NCBI GenBank assembly: GCA_035633115.1
Contig: DASQFN010000114.1
Location: 159,981-223,980 of the forward strand
DNA length: 64,000 nt
DNA from: Gemmatimonadaceae bacterium
Lineage (GTDB): Bacteria; Gemmatimonadota; Gemmatimonadetes; Gemmatimonadales; Gemmatimonadaceae
Direction of reading: 5' to 3'
Of the stretch, positions 52,854 through 61,529 are shown in pieces. The notes beneath the pieces were generated by a model that searched no databases, was not told where the DNA came from, and saw only the letters and a program-made list of their open reading frames with translations. The position numbers and the translations under genes are program-made. Each line of letters begins with the position of its first letter. Position 1 is the stretch's first letter.

Positions 52854-53972
52854 TTGGAAAAAGACGCAATTGACGAAATTCAATCCCTGAGAGCTGCACT
52901 ACGCAACGCGGAAGCCGAGCTTCAGCGTGTGCGCGACGAAGGCGAGTCCAGGCGAGATCTCGTCGACATTCTGCACGAAGTAATGGGAGATTTGCCGACG
53001 GACGAGATCTTCCATTTTCTCGTCCGTCGTCTTGCACGTGCCCTCCGTCTCTCACATGCGTCAGTCATCAAGGCCAATCGCGACGCGAAAACCGGCGTCG
53101 TCGCCACGGCATTCGAGCAGCCACACTTACATGATCTCGAGATCGAGCTCGATCGCTATCCGGAAGTCGTCGCTGCGTTGAACGGACGCATTCCGGTATT
53201 GATTCCCGATCTTCAGGCGTCGCCCCTTTACTCGTCTCTCCGCGAAGGATGGCAGCGCGACGGAACGCACGTGAGCGTGCGGTCGGTGATGGCGCTGCCA
53301 TTCCCGATAGACAGCGAGAACATGGGGGTCTTTCTGTTGAGGCGCACGACCGACGAGCCAAAGTTCGACGCGGCAGACGTCGAGTTTGCTTCAACGGTTG
53401 TGCGGAGCGGAGTCACGGCGATTCAGCGCGCGCACGCGATCGAGATGGCGCGCGCGGATAACCACCGGCTCGAAGCGCTGGCGCATACCGATCATCTGAC
53501 ACAGCTGGTGAATCGCCGGGCTCTCACGATCCGGCTCGTGACCGAGATGGAGAGAGTGCGGCGCTACAACGCGCCGCTGTCGATGCTGCTCATCGACCTC
53601 GATCATTTCAAGCTGGTCAACGACACTTACGGACACATTGCCGGCGACAGTGTGCTCGCCGCAGTCGCGGGCCTCCTCCAGCGCGCTGTGCGGGCGGTCG
53701 ATATGGTGGCTCGGTACGGGGGTGAGGAGTTCGTGGTGGTGCTTCCCGAAACGGGCCGGCAGGGCGCGATCGCGTTCGCCGAGCGAATTCGCGAGAGAAT
53801 TGCGTTGAACGGCTTTTCCATCGGCGAGCCAGGCCTGATCCACGTCACCGCCAGCATCGGCGTTGCGACCTATCCGTCCCCTCGTCTGGATTCGGTCGAG
53901 GATCTCTTCCGCGCAGCGGATGTCGCGCTCTATCGCGCCAAGGGCAACGGGCGTAACCTAGTCTGCTGCTGA
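52854..53972 (+). CDS. GAF-domain diguanylate cyclase
   Basis: A 372-residue cytoplasmic protein starting at a TTG. A coiled coil (residues 1-40) leads into a GAF-like sensor domain (LPTDEIFHFLVRRLARALRL through VRSVMALPFPIDSENMGVFL) and then a GGDEF domain. That domain has DHLTQLVNRRAL, LLIDLDHFKLVNDTYGH and the active GGEEF. An RxxD inhibitory site (RAVD) sits five residues before GGEEF, so product feedback is expected. It makes cyclic di-GMP. It is likely co-transcribed with gyrA. Confidence 0.92.
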   Translation: MEKDAIDEIQSLRAALRNAEAELQRVRDEGESRRDLVDILHEVMGDLPTDEIFHFLVRRLARALRLSHASVIKANRDAKTGVVATAFEQPHLHDLEIELDRYPEVVAALNGRIPVLIPDLQASPLYSSLREGWQRDGTHVSVRSVMALPFPIDSENMGVFLLRRTTDEPKFDAADVEFASTVVRSGVTAIQRAHAIEMARADNHRLEALAHTDHLTQLVNRRALTIRLVTEMERVRRYNAPLSMLLIDLDHFKLVNDTYGHIAGDSVLAAVAGLLQRAVRAVDMVARYGGEEFVVVLPETGRQGAIAFAERIRERIALNGFSIGEPGLIHVTASIGVATYPSPRLDSVEDLFRAADVALYRAKGNGRNLVCC

Positions 53973-54002
53973 AGAACCGCGGCACCTAACGATGTCAGAA
54001 AA

Positions 54003-55043
54003 ATGAAAGTGCACAAACTCCGCCTCCTTTTGCTCGGCGCTGTCGGCGCGACGGCGTGCGTGGAGGTATCGAACAAATCCCCCGCCACCGACACCACGAT
54101 TTCCCGCGCCACCCCAGCGGTCAGCGCGACGAGCGTGAACCAGGGCACGTACGGGATGCGCTCGCGAATCCGCTGGATTCTCTCGCCCGACAGCTCGGCC
54201 ATCCTCGTCATGGTCGATCCCGTGTCGATCGAAAACGATCCACTGCCGAATGCTTTCTTTTTCGGGAGCGAGACACGGAACTTCCAGACGCGGATGGACA
54301 ACGTATGGGACGTGGCGCCGGCGCCGGACTGGCAGTCTCTCGCATTTTCGCGGGCGTATGTAGTGCGCTCACCGAACGACGATTTGATACCCGCAGCAGA
54401 TTGGATCGCGCTTGCACGCACGACGGGAATGGATACAGCGACGGTAATCCAGGGCTCATTCAACGCGAGCGGGATGACGACAATGCGCGCAATCGCGCAG
54501 CCGGGAATCATCAGGGTTCCCGCCGACATTCGCGCCCCGGGCGCAACAGATGCCGCAGCGCCGAGGATGTTTCCGATTGCCCGCGGCTGGCGCGTGAGGT
54601 GGACGGTGGACGGCACGACCATCGCGCTTGGGAACAATCCCGCGAGAGTCGAGGACGACGAGGGCTCGGAATCGTGGGCGGCACTGGATCCGAAAACCAA
54701 TGCACTTCACGGAACACTGCCCGCGGGCGCACGGCTGGCCGTTCCGCGGTGGAAGGACGGACCCGTGCTCGAGTCGGGAACCGCGATGGATCTGGAAGGC
54801 GGCAATCCAGTCGACGTAACCGCCGGTAAGCGGAGTTTCTCGATAGAAAGTCAGAGGGGAGTGATCACGGCGCGCGAAACAACGCCGGGCGTGAGCTCCG
54901 ACGCGACGCCATTTACGATCGGATCCGGACGCGCTCTCGTTTCAACCCGTGGAGGGCGGTACATCGTGGCCCTGGCGCCGCGCCGCAACGCCGTGGCAAA
55001 TGAAATTCCGTTTGAGGCTGTGGTCTACACTGTCGCCTGGTGA
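54003..55043 (+). CDS. putative lipoprotein of unknown function
   Basis: A 346-residue protein with a lipoprotein signal (MKVHKLRLLLLGAVGATAC). The rest is beta-rich, with repeated short strands (SRIRWILSPDSSAILVMVDP, and GRALVSTRGGRYIVALAP), which may form a propeller-like domain. No family is recognised. It follows the diguanylate cyclase by 30 bases, and its 3' end faces the palindromic element. Confidence 0.6.
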   Translation: MKVHKLRLLLLGAVGATACVEVSNKSPATDTTISRATPAVSATSVNQGTYGMRSRIRWILSPDSSAILVMVDPVSIENDPLPNAFFFGSETRNFQTRMDNVWDVAPAPDWQSLAFSRAYVVRSPNDDLIPAADWIALARTTGMDTATVIQGSFNASGMTTMRAIAQPGIIRVPADIRAPGATDAAAPRMFPIARGWRVRWTVDGTTIALGNNPARVEDDEGSESWAALDPKTNALHGTLPAGARLAVPRWKDGPVLESGTAMDLEGGNPVDVTAGKRSFSIESQRGVITARETTPGVSSDATPFTIGSGRALVSTRGGRYIVALAPRRNAVANEIPFEAVVYTVAW

Positions 55044-55059
55044 AACGCTCCTGAAGTAG

Positions 55060-55276
55060 GCATCTATGACGGAGGTTTCAAAGGGATTCGACGGATTCAG
55101 CGGATTCGACGGCAGGTTGTACTCGCGTACAGCTAGCGTCACCTAAACGGCCACGGGTTTCTTTTTGTTGTCAACAACAAAAATCCGGCATGCTGAATGA
55201 CGTTTCGCCTGCTTAGCATCAGCTCGGAGACAATCCGCGCAATCCGTCGAATCTTTGAAACCTCCGTCATAGATGC
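55060..55276. repeat. 217-bp palindromic element with 36-38 bp inverted arms
   Basis: The left arm 55060-55097 and the reverse complement of the right arm 55241-55276 are identical apart from a 2-base gap. The left arm also contains three 9-bp tandem units beginning GGATTC (55084, 55093, 55102). A perfect hairpin with 10-bp arms, TTTTTGTTGT/ACAACAAAAA, lies in the loop at 55162-55183. The element fills the gap between two convergent genes. It could be a MITE-like insertion or a two-way terminator; no target-site duplication is evident. Confidence 0.75.
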
Positions 55277-55280
55277 TGGT

Positions 55281-55736
55281 TTACCTCCCGATTCGTCGCA
55301 TTTCCACCATGAGGCAGCGGTCCTGAACTACCTGTATTCCCGCTTTCGCGAATTGCTCGGCAGCGACGTCGTTGCGAATGCCTGACTGAAACCACACAGC
55401 CTTGGGTTTTTTCGCGATGATGTCATCCACATGCGGGGGAATGTCGTTCGATCGACGAAAGACGTTGACGATATCCACCTCGCCAGGAACGTCAGCAACT
55501 CTCCGATAAACCGGTTCTCCCATCAGCTCTTTCAGCTCGGGATAGTAGACCGGAACCGGGATTATCTCGTACCCGGCCATTTGCGCGTACTCCGGGACGA
55601 AATACGCCGGACGGTCGTACTCGCGCTTGATACCCAGGACCGCAATTCGCCTGGCGTTCTCCAGCATCCGGCGAATGCCTTCGCCACTCGTGATCAGATT
55701 GTCGCGCCACGTTTCGCGCTCTTCGGCGATCGGCAT
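55281..55736 (-). CDS. CoA-binding-domain protein (YccU type)
   Basis: A 151-residue single-domain protein with a Rossmann-like CoA-binding fold: RRIAVLGIKREYDRPAYFVP, IIPVPVYYPE, VDIVNVFRRSNDIPPHVDDI, KAVWFQSGIRNDVAAEQFAK and GIQVVQDRCLMVE. The family is widespread, and its physiological role is not settled. Its 3' end abuts the palindromic element. Confidence 0.88.
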   Translation of the reverse strand: MPIAEERETWRDNLITSGEGIRRMLENARRIAVLGIKREYDRPAYFVPEYAQMAGYEIIPVPVYYPELKELMGEPVYRRVADVPGEVDIVNVFRRSNDIPPHVDDIIAKKPKAVWFQSGIRNDVAAEQFAKAGIQVVQDRCLMVEMRRIGR

Positions 55737-55839
55737 GTGCGCGAATACTGCAACGAGTGAGCCGGGGTAACGGCTGGATGCGCTCCCCGATTAGCTTTCG
55801 GCCTCGCAATACGCTCGAACCACGGAGACGCTCAACCTG

Positions 55840-56988
55840 ATGAAGATGCTTGTCCTCGGCGCCGGGCTTCAGGGCTCGGCGTGCGCTTACGATCTGCTGC
55901 AGAACGAGGAGGTGACGGAGGTGCGGCTTGCCGACCTTCACACCGGGCATTTGCCGCACTTCCTCGCGCCGTATTCGGGAAGGCGACTCATTCCCACGCC
56001 CCTGGACGTCCGCGATCACGAAGCAGTCAGCGCCTTGATGCGCGAAAGCGACGCCGTGATGAGCGCGATCCCGTACTACTTCAACGTCGGTCTGGCGAAG
56101 CATGCAGTCGCGGCGGGCGTCCATTTCTGCGATCTCGGCGGGAACACCGAGATCGTATTCGAGCAGCAAACACTGGATGCCGAAGCGAAGCAAAAAGGGA
56201 TCACGATCATTCCCGACTGCGGCCTTGCCCCCGGAATGGTCAACATCCTCGCCGGGTACGGCATCAGCCAGCTCGACGCCGTGGATGAAGTGAAGATTTT
56301 CGTGGGCGGCCTTCCGCAGAACCCCGAGCCGCCGCTCAACTATCAGATCGTGTATTCACTCGAGGGTGTTTTCGATTACTACACGACGCTGTCGTGGATC
56401 GTCCGCGACGGCATTCGGACGCAGGTGAAAGCCCTGTCCGAGCGTGAGTCGGTGGTGTTCGAGCGTCCCGTCGGCGAGCTCGAGGCATTTCACACGGCCG
56501 GCGGTCTCTCGACAATGGCCTTCCGATACGAGGGCAAGATCCCGTCGATGGAGTACAAGACCCTGCGGTATCCGGGGCATGCCGCGATCATGGAAGCCAT
56601 TCGCGATCTCGGCCTCCTGGACGAGAATCCAATCGACGTTGAAGGAGGACGTGTTGCACCGCGGGATGTCGCGATCGCTGCGATGAGCCCGCATCTCACC
56701 AAGCCCGGTGGGCGCGACCTCGTGGCGATGCGAGTAACGGTGCGTGGGACAAAAGACGGCAAGCCGAGTCAGGTCGGCTGGGAGCTGGTGGATTTCTATG
56801 ACGAAGAGCACGGCATCAGTGCCATGATGCGCGCGACAGGCTACTCGCTCTCGATTACCGGCCAGATGCAGGCGCGCGGCGACATCACGCTGAAGGGAGT
56901 CCACACGCCAGACGAATGCGTGCCTGCTCCGAAGTACATCGCCGAGCTGGCCCGCCGGGGAGTTAACATCAGAGCACTCGGCTGGTAG
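55840..56988 (+). CDS. saccharopine dehydrogenase-like (lysine 6-dehydrogenase type)
   Basis: A 382-residue NAD(P)-dependent enzyme with N-terminal Rossmann motif VLGAGLQGSACAYDLL, an AIPYYFNVGLAKHAVAAGVH strand-helix, and a C-terminal saccharopine-dehydrogenase domain (DCGLAPGMVNILAGYGISQL; ALSERESVVFERPVGELEAF). It resembles Geobacillus-type lysine 6-dehydrogenase. The substrate is not certain. It ends one base before a 37-bp inverted repeat. Confidence 0.83.
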   Translation: MKMLVLGAGLQGSACAYDLLQNEEVTEVRLADLHTGHLPHFLAPYSGRRLIPTPLDVRDHEAVSALMRESDAVMSAIPYYFNVGLAKHAVAAGVHFCDLGGNTEIVFEQQTLDAEAKQKGITIIPDCGLAPGMVNILAGYGISQLDAVDEVKIFVGGLPQNPEPPLNYQIVYSLEGVFDYYTTLSWIVRDGIRTQVKALSERESVVFERPVGELEAFHTAGGLSTMAFRYEGKIPSMEYKTLRYPGHAAIMEAIRDLGLLDENPIDVEGGRVAPRDVAIAAMSPHLTKPGGRDLVAMRVTVRGTKDGKPSQVGWELVDFYDEEHGISAMMRATGYSLSITGQMQARGDITLKGVHTPDECVPAPKYIAELARRGVNIRALGW

Positions 56989-56989
56989 A

Positions 56990-57168
56990 GATCTGCGCAC
57001 TGGCCACAGAATCACAGAAACACAGATGCCTTCAGTGGGAACAGCTCGTGCCAGCGAGGCTTCGATCGCCAAGAGAAGTTCATCCTAAGAAAACAGAACG
57101 CCGCATCGACACTGATGAGGCGTTCCGATTTTCTGTGTTCCTGTGATTCTGTGGCCAGCGCACAGATC
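56990..57168. repeat. 179-bp palindromic element with 37-bp inverted arms
   Basis: The left arm 56990-57026 and the reverse complement of the right arm 57132-57168 match at 34 of 37 positions, with a 105-bp loop. The arms contain the phrase CCACAGAATCACAG. The element occupies the entire gap between the convergent saccharopine dehydrogenase-like and dacB genes. It has the same architecture as the element at 55060 but a different sequence. Confidence 0.75.
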
Positions 57169-57183
57169 AAAACGAAAAGAGGG

Positions 57184-58752
57184 TCAGCGGGCGAAGTTAG
57201 CCAGCGTCTCTCCCATGACGTCGATCATCGCCTTGGCCGTCCAGCGATCGGTGCCGTTGTAGATGAACGAGAACGCAATGACTTCACCGTCCGCGGCAGT
57301 GACGTAGCCGCCCAGCCCGACGACGTCGTTTGTCGTCCCCGTCTTCGCGTGCAGGTTTCCCTGCGCCGGGCTGCCCTTCATTCGGCGGCGCATCAGCTCC
57401 GATTCACCCGCAACGGGGAGCGATGCGTGAAACCACGGGCCCCACTCCGCGCGGTGCGCGTACCCCAGCATCTGCACCATTCCACGCGAAGTGATTCGGT
57501 CCAGAGTCGAGAGACCGCTCCCGTCGAACACCTGCAGCGTCGACGAATCGGCGCGCACCTTTTCGGCGAAGAACTCCCGGAGCAGCGACCGGCTGGCCGC
57601 GATTGTCCCCTGCTTGTTTCTCTCAGGGCCGCGTGCCGCATTTCTCAGCACGAGCTCCGCGAAATGATTGATGCTCTCGCGGTTCATTGCCGAAATCATG
57701 CGGTCGAGCGTCGGCGACTGGATGCTCGCGATCTTCACAGCGCTCGATGGAGTAGCGCCGAGCCTGATGCCGCCGTCGACTGTGACGCCCTTGCCTATGA
57801 GCGCGGCACGTAGAGCCCCCGTCGTAAAGCGCGGGGGATCTTCAACGACATAGACGTAGCGGCGCGGCGGTGAGCGCGAGCCGATCGTTCCCGAGACCTG
57901 GATCGAGCCGTCGCCGAAGCGCCGGACGGAGAGCCTTGCGCCTCCTCCGCCGACGGTCCTCACGTTGCTCACGAGTGGTATCGCGGACGTCGCCGGCTCG
58001 AGTCGCACACCGTTCGGCGCGATCGTCACCCACACGAGATTCTCATTGAGCGAGAGCGCCGATACCCGCGCCGCGTAACCCGATTGCAGATACCGGGTGA
58101 GCCACCCCTCCGGGATCGCCTTGTCGTCGAATGCCGTGTGATCGCCGATCACTTCACCGGTGATGTGCCTGATGCCCCTTGCGGCGAGCTGATCAGCCAG
58201 AAAGTTCATCGGTGCCGCTGGCCCGCCCTGGAGATATCTGCCTGACAGCGACGGGTCGCCGTCGCCCCTCAGGTAGACGTTGCCGCGCAGAGTACCGTCG
58301 GACTCGAGAGTTCCGTCGTGAAGGACGTCCGTGCTGAACTGATATCTCGGGCCGAGACGCTCGAGAGCGACTGCCGTCGTCAGCATCTTCATGAGCGATG
58401 CGGGCACCAGCGGCGTGCCGGCGTTGTAGTCGAACAGTGTGTCACCGCGCGTCAGCGACACTGCCATGAGCCCGAGCTGCCCGCTCCGGATTCTGGATGC
58501 CATCATGCGCAGGTCAGCCCTGAGGGATTCAACGGAGCGCGGCGCGGTGTAGCGGATTGGCGGAGGAGCCGGCGGGGCAGGTCTCCGCGCCGTCGTCCTC
58601 CCTTTCTTCTTTGTCGTTTTCTTTTTTGTCTTCGACTGCGACGCCGTAGTTTTGGCTTTCTTCTTCTTCTTGCTCGTCTGGCCGTCGATTGACGTTGCGG
58701 CAAGCGCCGCCAGAACAAGTACCGCCATCAGGCGCAGCCTGCGATACAGCAT
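57184..58752 (-). CDS. dacB: D-alanyl-D-alanine carboxypeptidase/endopeptidase (PBP4, S13)
   Basis: A 522-residue periplasmic peptidase from the ATG at 58752 (another at 58761). A signal peptide (MLYRRLRLMAVLVLAALAAT) is followed by a striking Lys-rich low-complexity segment (SKKKKKAKTT, KTKKKTTKKKGR), a Pro spacer and the S13 domain. Active-site motifs are PASLMKMLTT (SxxK), ESINHFAE (SxN) and HAKTGTTNDVVGL (KTG). It trims or cleaves peptidoglycan cross-links. The basic linker might bind anionic envelope polymers; this is inference. Confidence 0.92.
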   Translation of the reverse strand: MLYRRLRLMAVLVLAALAATSIDGQTSKKKKKAKTTASQSKTKKKTTKKKGRTTARRPAPPAPPPIRYTAPRSVESLRADLRMMASRIRSGQLGLMAVSLTRGDTLFDYNAGTPLVPASLMKMLTTAVALERLGPRYQFSTDVLHDGTLESDGTLRGNVYLRGDGDPSLSGRYLQGGPAAPMNFLADQLAARGIRHITGEVIGDHTAFDDKAIPEGWLTRYLQSGYAARVSALSLNENLVWVTIAPNGVRLEPATSAIPLVSNVRTVGGGGARLSVRRFGDGSIQVSGTIGSRSPPRRYVYVVEDPPRFTTGALRAALIGKGVTVDGGIRLGATPSSAVKIASIQSPTLDRMISAMNRESINHFAELVLRNAARGPERNKQGTIAASRSLLREFFAEKVRADSSTLQVFDGSGLSTLDRITSRGMVQMLGYAHRAEWGPWFHASLPVAGESELMRRRMKGSPAQGNLHAKTGTTNDVVGLGGYVTAADGEVIAFSFIYNGTDRWTAKAMIDVMGETLANFAR

Positions 58753-58913
58753 GATTGTCATCGAATACGGATAGTCAAACCGGAAATGCTGAGCCGCCAA
58801 CGCGAATTTCGCACCACACTTTCGTTCCTTCGCCGCACGCCCCTTGCATCTCTCCTTGCTCCGCTAGGAAAACGGTAACGGTTTGCATAACTTCACGCCT
58901 GGAGGAGAACTTC

Positions 58914-59477
58914 ATGGCGTACGGCGCAGACGAGGCCGAGCTCCGGCCGATATCAACAAAGGCGATCCCGCGATCGTTGTCGGAGTCGCACAGCTCTGCC
59001 CGCGAGGGTATCATCGCGGGCTTCCTTGGAGCGACTGCGATTGCTGTCTGGTTCCTGATCGTCGACATCGTCTCCGGTCGTGCGCTCTATACTCCCGATC
59101 TCCTCGGCCGCGGGCTCATCAGCATACTCGGCAAGCCGCCTGCAATGCCGGATACGGTGCTGACCCACGTAATTGCATATACACTCTTTCACTACGCGGC
59201 GTTCGCCCTGGTGGGGGTGATCGTGGCTTACGTTGTACACAAATCGGCCCAGACCCCGGCAATTCTCGCCGGATTTCTAATCCTGTTCGTCGTGATCCAG
59301 ATCGGAGCTTATGGATTAGCCGGCCTGTTCACGGAATCGGAATTCGGCAGCCTGGCGTGGTATCAGATCTTCATCGCCAATCTGATTGCAACGGTGGTCA
59401 TGGGATGGTTCATGTGGACGAGGCACCCCGGCCTCAAGCACGACATCGACGTGGCGCTGACTGGTACTGACGCTTAG
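58914..59477 (+). CDS. four-helix membrane protein
   Basis: A 187-residue protein with GGAGGAG six bases before the ATG. Four hydrophobic segments (IIAGFLGATAIAVWFLIVDI, VIAYTLFHYAAFALVGVIVA, AGFLILFVVIQIGAYGLAGL, IFIANLIATVVMGWFMW) span most of it. No family is recognised. It lies beside the oxidase cluster but on the opposite strand. Confidence 0.75.
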   Translation: MAYGADEAELRPISTKAIPRSLSESHSSAREGIIAGFLGATAIAVWFLIVDIVSGRALYTPDLLGRGLISILGKPPAMPDTVLTHVIAYTLFHYAAFALVGVIVAYVVHKSAQTPAILAGFLILFVVIQIGAYGLAGLFTESEFGSLAWYQIFIANLIATVVMGWFMWTRHPGLKHDIDVALTGTDA

Positions 59478-59521
59478 CTGATTACTCTGTTGCGAGTTTC
59501 GGTGTCGGCCGGGCGGGCGGG

Positions 59522-59613
59522 GGTGTCCGGTTCTCGGCGCCGCAAATGGGGAGCGTTCGAGCCGCATCTCATAATTTATTCCGGCCCGCGCGGTCTGCCG
59601 TGAACCGGATACC
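59522..59613. repeat. short inverted repeat in a convergent gap
   Basis: GGTGTCCGGTTC (59522-59533) and GAACCGGATACC (59602-59613) pair at 11 of 12 positions across a 68-base loop. The gap between the membrane protein and ctaG is 186 bases and holds nothing else convincing. Confidence 0.4.
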
Positions 59614-59663
59614 ACCGTCCCCACATGCGCACGGAAGCGAGCTAACAACTGGCGAGCTGACAA

Positions 59664-60506
59664 CTATGCGGCGCGCGGCTTCCAGTCCACCTGTGCGCCG
59701 GCAGTGCTGTCGTCGCCGCGCGCTACCCACCTGAAGAACACAACGGTCATGATCACCGCGAAAATCAGCCCGCCGGGGACCCACATTATCAGCCCTCCCA
59801 GCATCTGATCGTCCATCGGTGACAGCGGCGACACGCGCGGGGCGGCCGAGTAAGCGGGATACAGCACGCGGTCGGCCATAGTGATGTAGACGGCGATGAT
59901 CGACATCGGAATGCTCATCAGGAAGCAGTACAGCATCTGACCCGGATACGAGAGCCGCGGCAGCTCCGGCAGCGGGCTCATCAGCGGCCACCACATAAGC
60001 ACAGCCGCCGACATGAACATGAGATGCTCGACGATGTGGATATTGTGGCTGGCCATCGCGGAGTTGTAGAAAACAGGGATGTGCCAGGCGGCAATGACGA
60101 CGTTGAAGATCGTGTAGCAGACGATAGGCTTCGTCACCTTCCGCGCAATGCCGGCGAGTGCGGGGTTCTTCAGAAGCGGCCGCAGCATCCACCCTGGAAT
60201 TCCCGCCATCAGGAGCGGCGGCATCGCGAGCGTCAGCAGGAGATGCTGCACCATGTGTGCGCTGAACAGATAATCGTCGCTCAAATCATGCAGCGGCCCG
60301 TTCAGCGAAGCGAAAATCACGAATAGCCCCGCGAAAAACGAAATCTTCCTCGGCCCGCCGAGACGTTCGCCCGGAGGCGCATGACTCGCCCGCCAGAGAT
60401 AGAGCCCCCCAAGGGCGGCGAGGCCCGCCACAGTGCTCGGATGAATCGACCACTCCAGCCACCCGAACTGCGTGAACGGGTGGAGCATCGCGAGCACCGG
60501 CATCAT
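59664..60506 (-). CDS. ctaG: cytochrome c oxidase assembly protein CtaG (caa3 type)
   Basis: A 280-residue polytopic membrane protein of the caa3-type CtaG family needed for CuB insertion or oxidase assembly. It has SAHMVQHLLLTLAMPPLLMA, the conserved HIPVFYNSAM and HNIHIVEHLMFMSAAVLMWW His segments and a Met-rich ADRVLYPAYSA region. The start at 60506 follows the ctaF stop by 2 bases; the longer frame upstream is a shadow. It ends the oxidase operon. Confidence 0.9.
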   Translation of the reverse strand: MMPVLAMLHPFTQFGWLEWSIHPSTVAGLAALGGLYLWRASHAPPGERLGGPRKISFFAGLFVIFASLNGPLHDLSDDYLFSAHMVQHLLLTLAMPPLLMAGIPGWMLRPLLKNPALAGIARKVTKPIVCYTIFNVVIAAWHIPVFYNSAMASHNIHIVEHLMFMSAAVLMWWPLMSPLPELPRLSYPGQMLYCFLMSIPMSIIAVYITMADRVLYPAYSAAPRVSPLSPMDDQMLGGLIMWVPGGLIFAVIMTVVFFRWVARGDDSTAGAQVDWKPRAA

Positions 60507-60508
60507 GG

Positions 60509-60865
60509 CTAGTGGCCCAGCTTTGCCACCAGCTGTCCGAAGAGGAACAGCAGCGAAATCAGCGTCAGCGCGGCGATGAAGAGGGGTCCTGTGAACAGCG
60601 CTCGGAACAGCTTGTGGTCGTACTTGAGGTGCATGTAGAACATCACGACGATCCCGAATTTGAGTGCCGAGAGCACGAGCAAGAGCGGAACGAAAGCGCG
60701 CGACGCTACAACGGCCGGTATGTAGTACATCCAGACTTCGCCGATCGTGATGACCGTGAGGATGGTCGCCACCTTCCAGTAAGTCGACCACCCCGGATGG
60801 TGATGCTCGGCGTGCGCCTCAGCCGGATGCGCAGTGGGATCGGTGTGCGGCGTATCGTGTTCCAT
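60509..60865 (-). CDS. ctaF: cytochrome c oxidase subunit IV (prokaryotic type)
   Basis: A 118-residue protein with a His-rich cytoplasmic N-terminus (HPAEAHAEHHHPGWSTYWK) and three membrane helices, including VVMFYMHLKYDHKLFRALF typical of the prokaryotic COX4 family. It lies between ctaE and ctaG, as in caa3 clusters. It supports oxidase assembly. Confidence 0.88.
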   Translation of the reverse strand: MEHDTPHTDPTAHPAEAHAEHHHPGWSTYWKVATILTVITIGEVWMYYIPAVVASRAFVPLLLVLSALKFGIVVMFYMHLKYDHKLFRALFTGPLFIAALTLISLLFLFGQLVAKLGH

Positions 60866-60871
60866 CGGATC

Positions 60872-61525
60872 CTACTTGATCAGGTAGACGAGAGTGAAGA
60901 TCACAATCCAGACGACGTCGACGAAGTGCCAGTACAATGCCGCGATATCCACGATGAGTGCGTCGGCGGGCCCCAGGCCGCGGCGGTAATCGATCGACAA
61001 CAGCGTCAGCAGCCAGACAACACCGGCCGTCACGTGCGCGCCGTGGAATCCCGTGAGCGTGAAGAACGACGATCCGAACAGATTCGTTTTGATAGTCAAC
61101 CCTTCGTGCACGAACGACGTGAACTCGAAGGCCTGAAAGCCGAGGAAGGTTGTGCCGGCGATTGCCGTCGCCCACAGCCAGAGCTTCGAGGAGCCGAGTA
61201 TTCGGTCTCCCCTCGTATGCTTGGGGGCGTTCTTGTTCTGCACTGCGGCCAGCGCGAGCACCATGAAGAGCGACGACATGAGGAGCGTGAACGTCGACGC
61301 CGACGTGACCGGAATGTTGAGGATCGCACCGAACTGTTGCCCGCTGGTTGGATCGACCCACGTCTCGTGCGGGAAGGGACCTACTCTGCTCCGCCCCTTG
61401 TAGATGAGGTAGGTGGAGATGAGCGAAGTGAACAGCATGCACTCCGAGCCGATGAAGGCCCAGATCGCAATTTTCCGGCTGTCGAGTCCCGTTGACGTGT
61501 AGTGGTGCGCAGCTGGTGCGGTCAT
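60872..61525 (-). CDS. ctaE: cytochrome c oxidase subunit III
   Basis: A 217-residue, five-to-six-helix subunit. WAFIGSECMLFTSLISTYLI, the conserved GFQAFEFTSF and GFHGAHVTAGVVWLL, and the C-terminal ALYWHFVDVVWIVIFTLVYL are family signatures. Six bases separate it from ctaF and 4 from ctaD. Confidence 0.94.
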   Translation of the reverse strand: MTAPAAHHYTSTGLDSRKIAIWAFIGSECMLFTSLISTYLIYKGRSRVGPFPHETWVDPTSGQQFGAILNIPVTSASTFTLLMSSLFMVLALAAVQNKNAPKHTRGDRILGSSKLWLWATAIAGTTFLGFQAFEFTSFVHEGLTIKTNLFGSSFFTLTGFHGAHVTAGVVWLLTLLSIDYRRGLGPADALIVDIAALYWHFVDVVWIVIFTLVYLIK

Positions 61526-61529
61526 GAGT

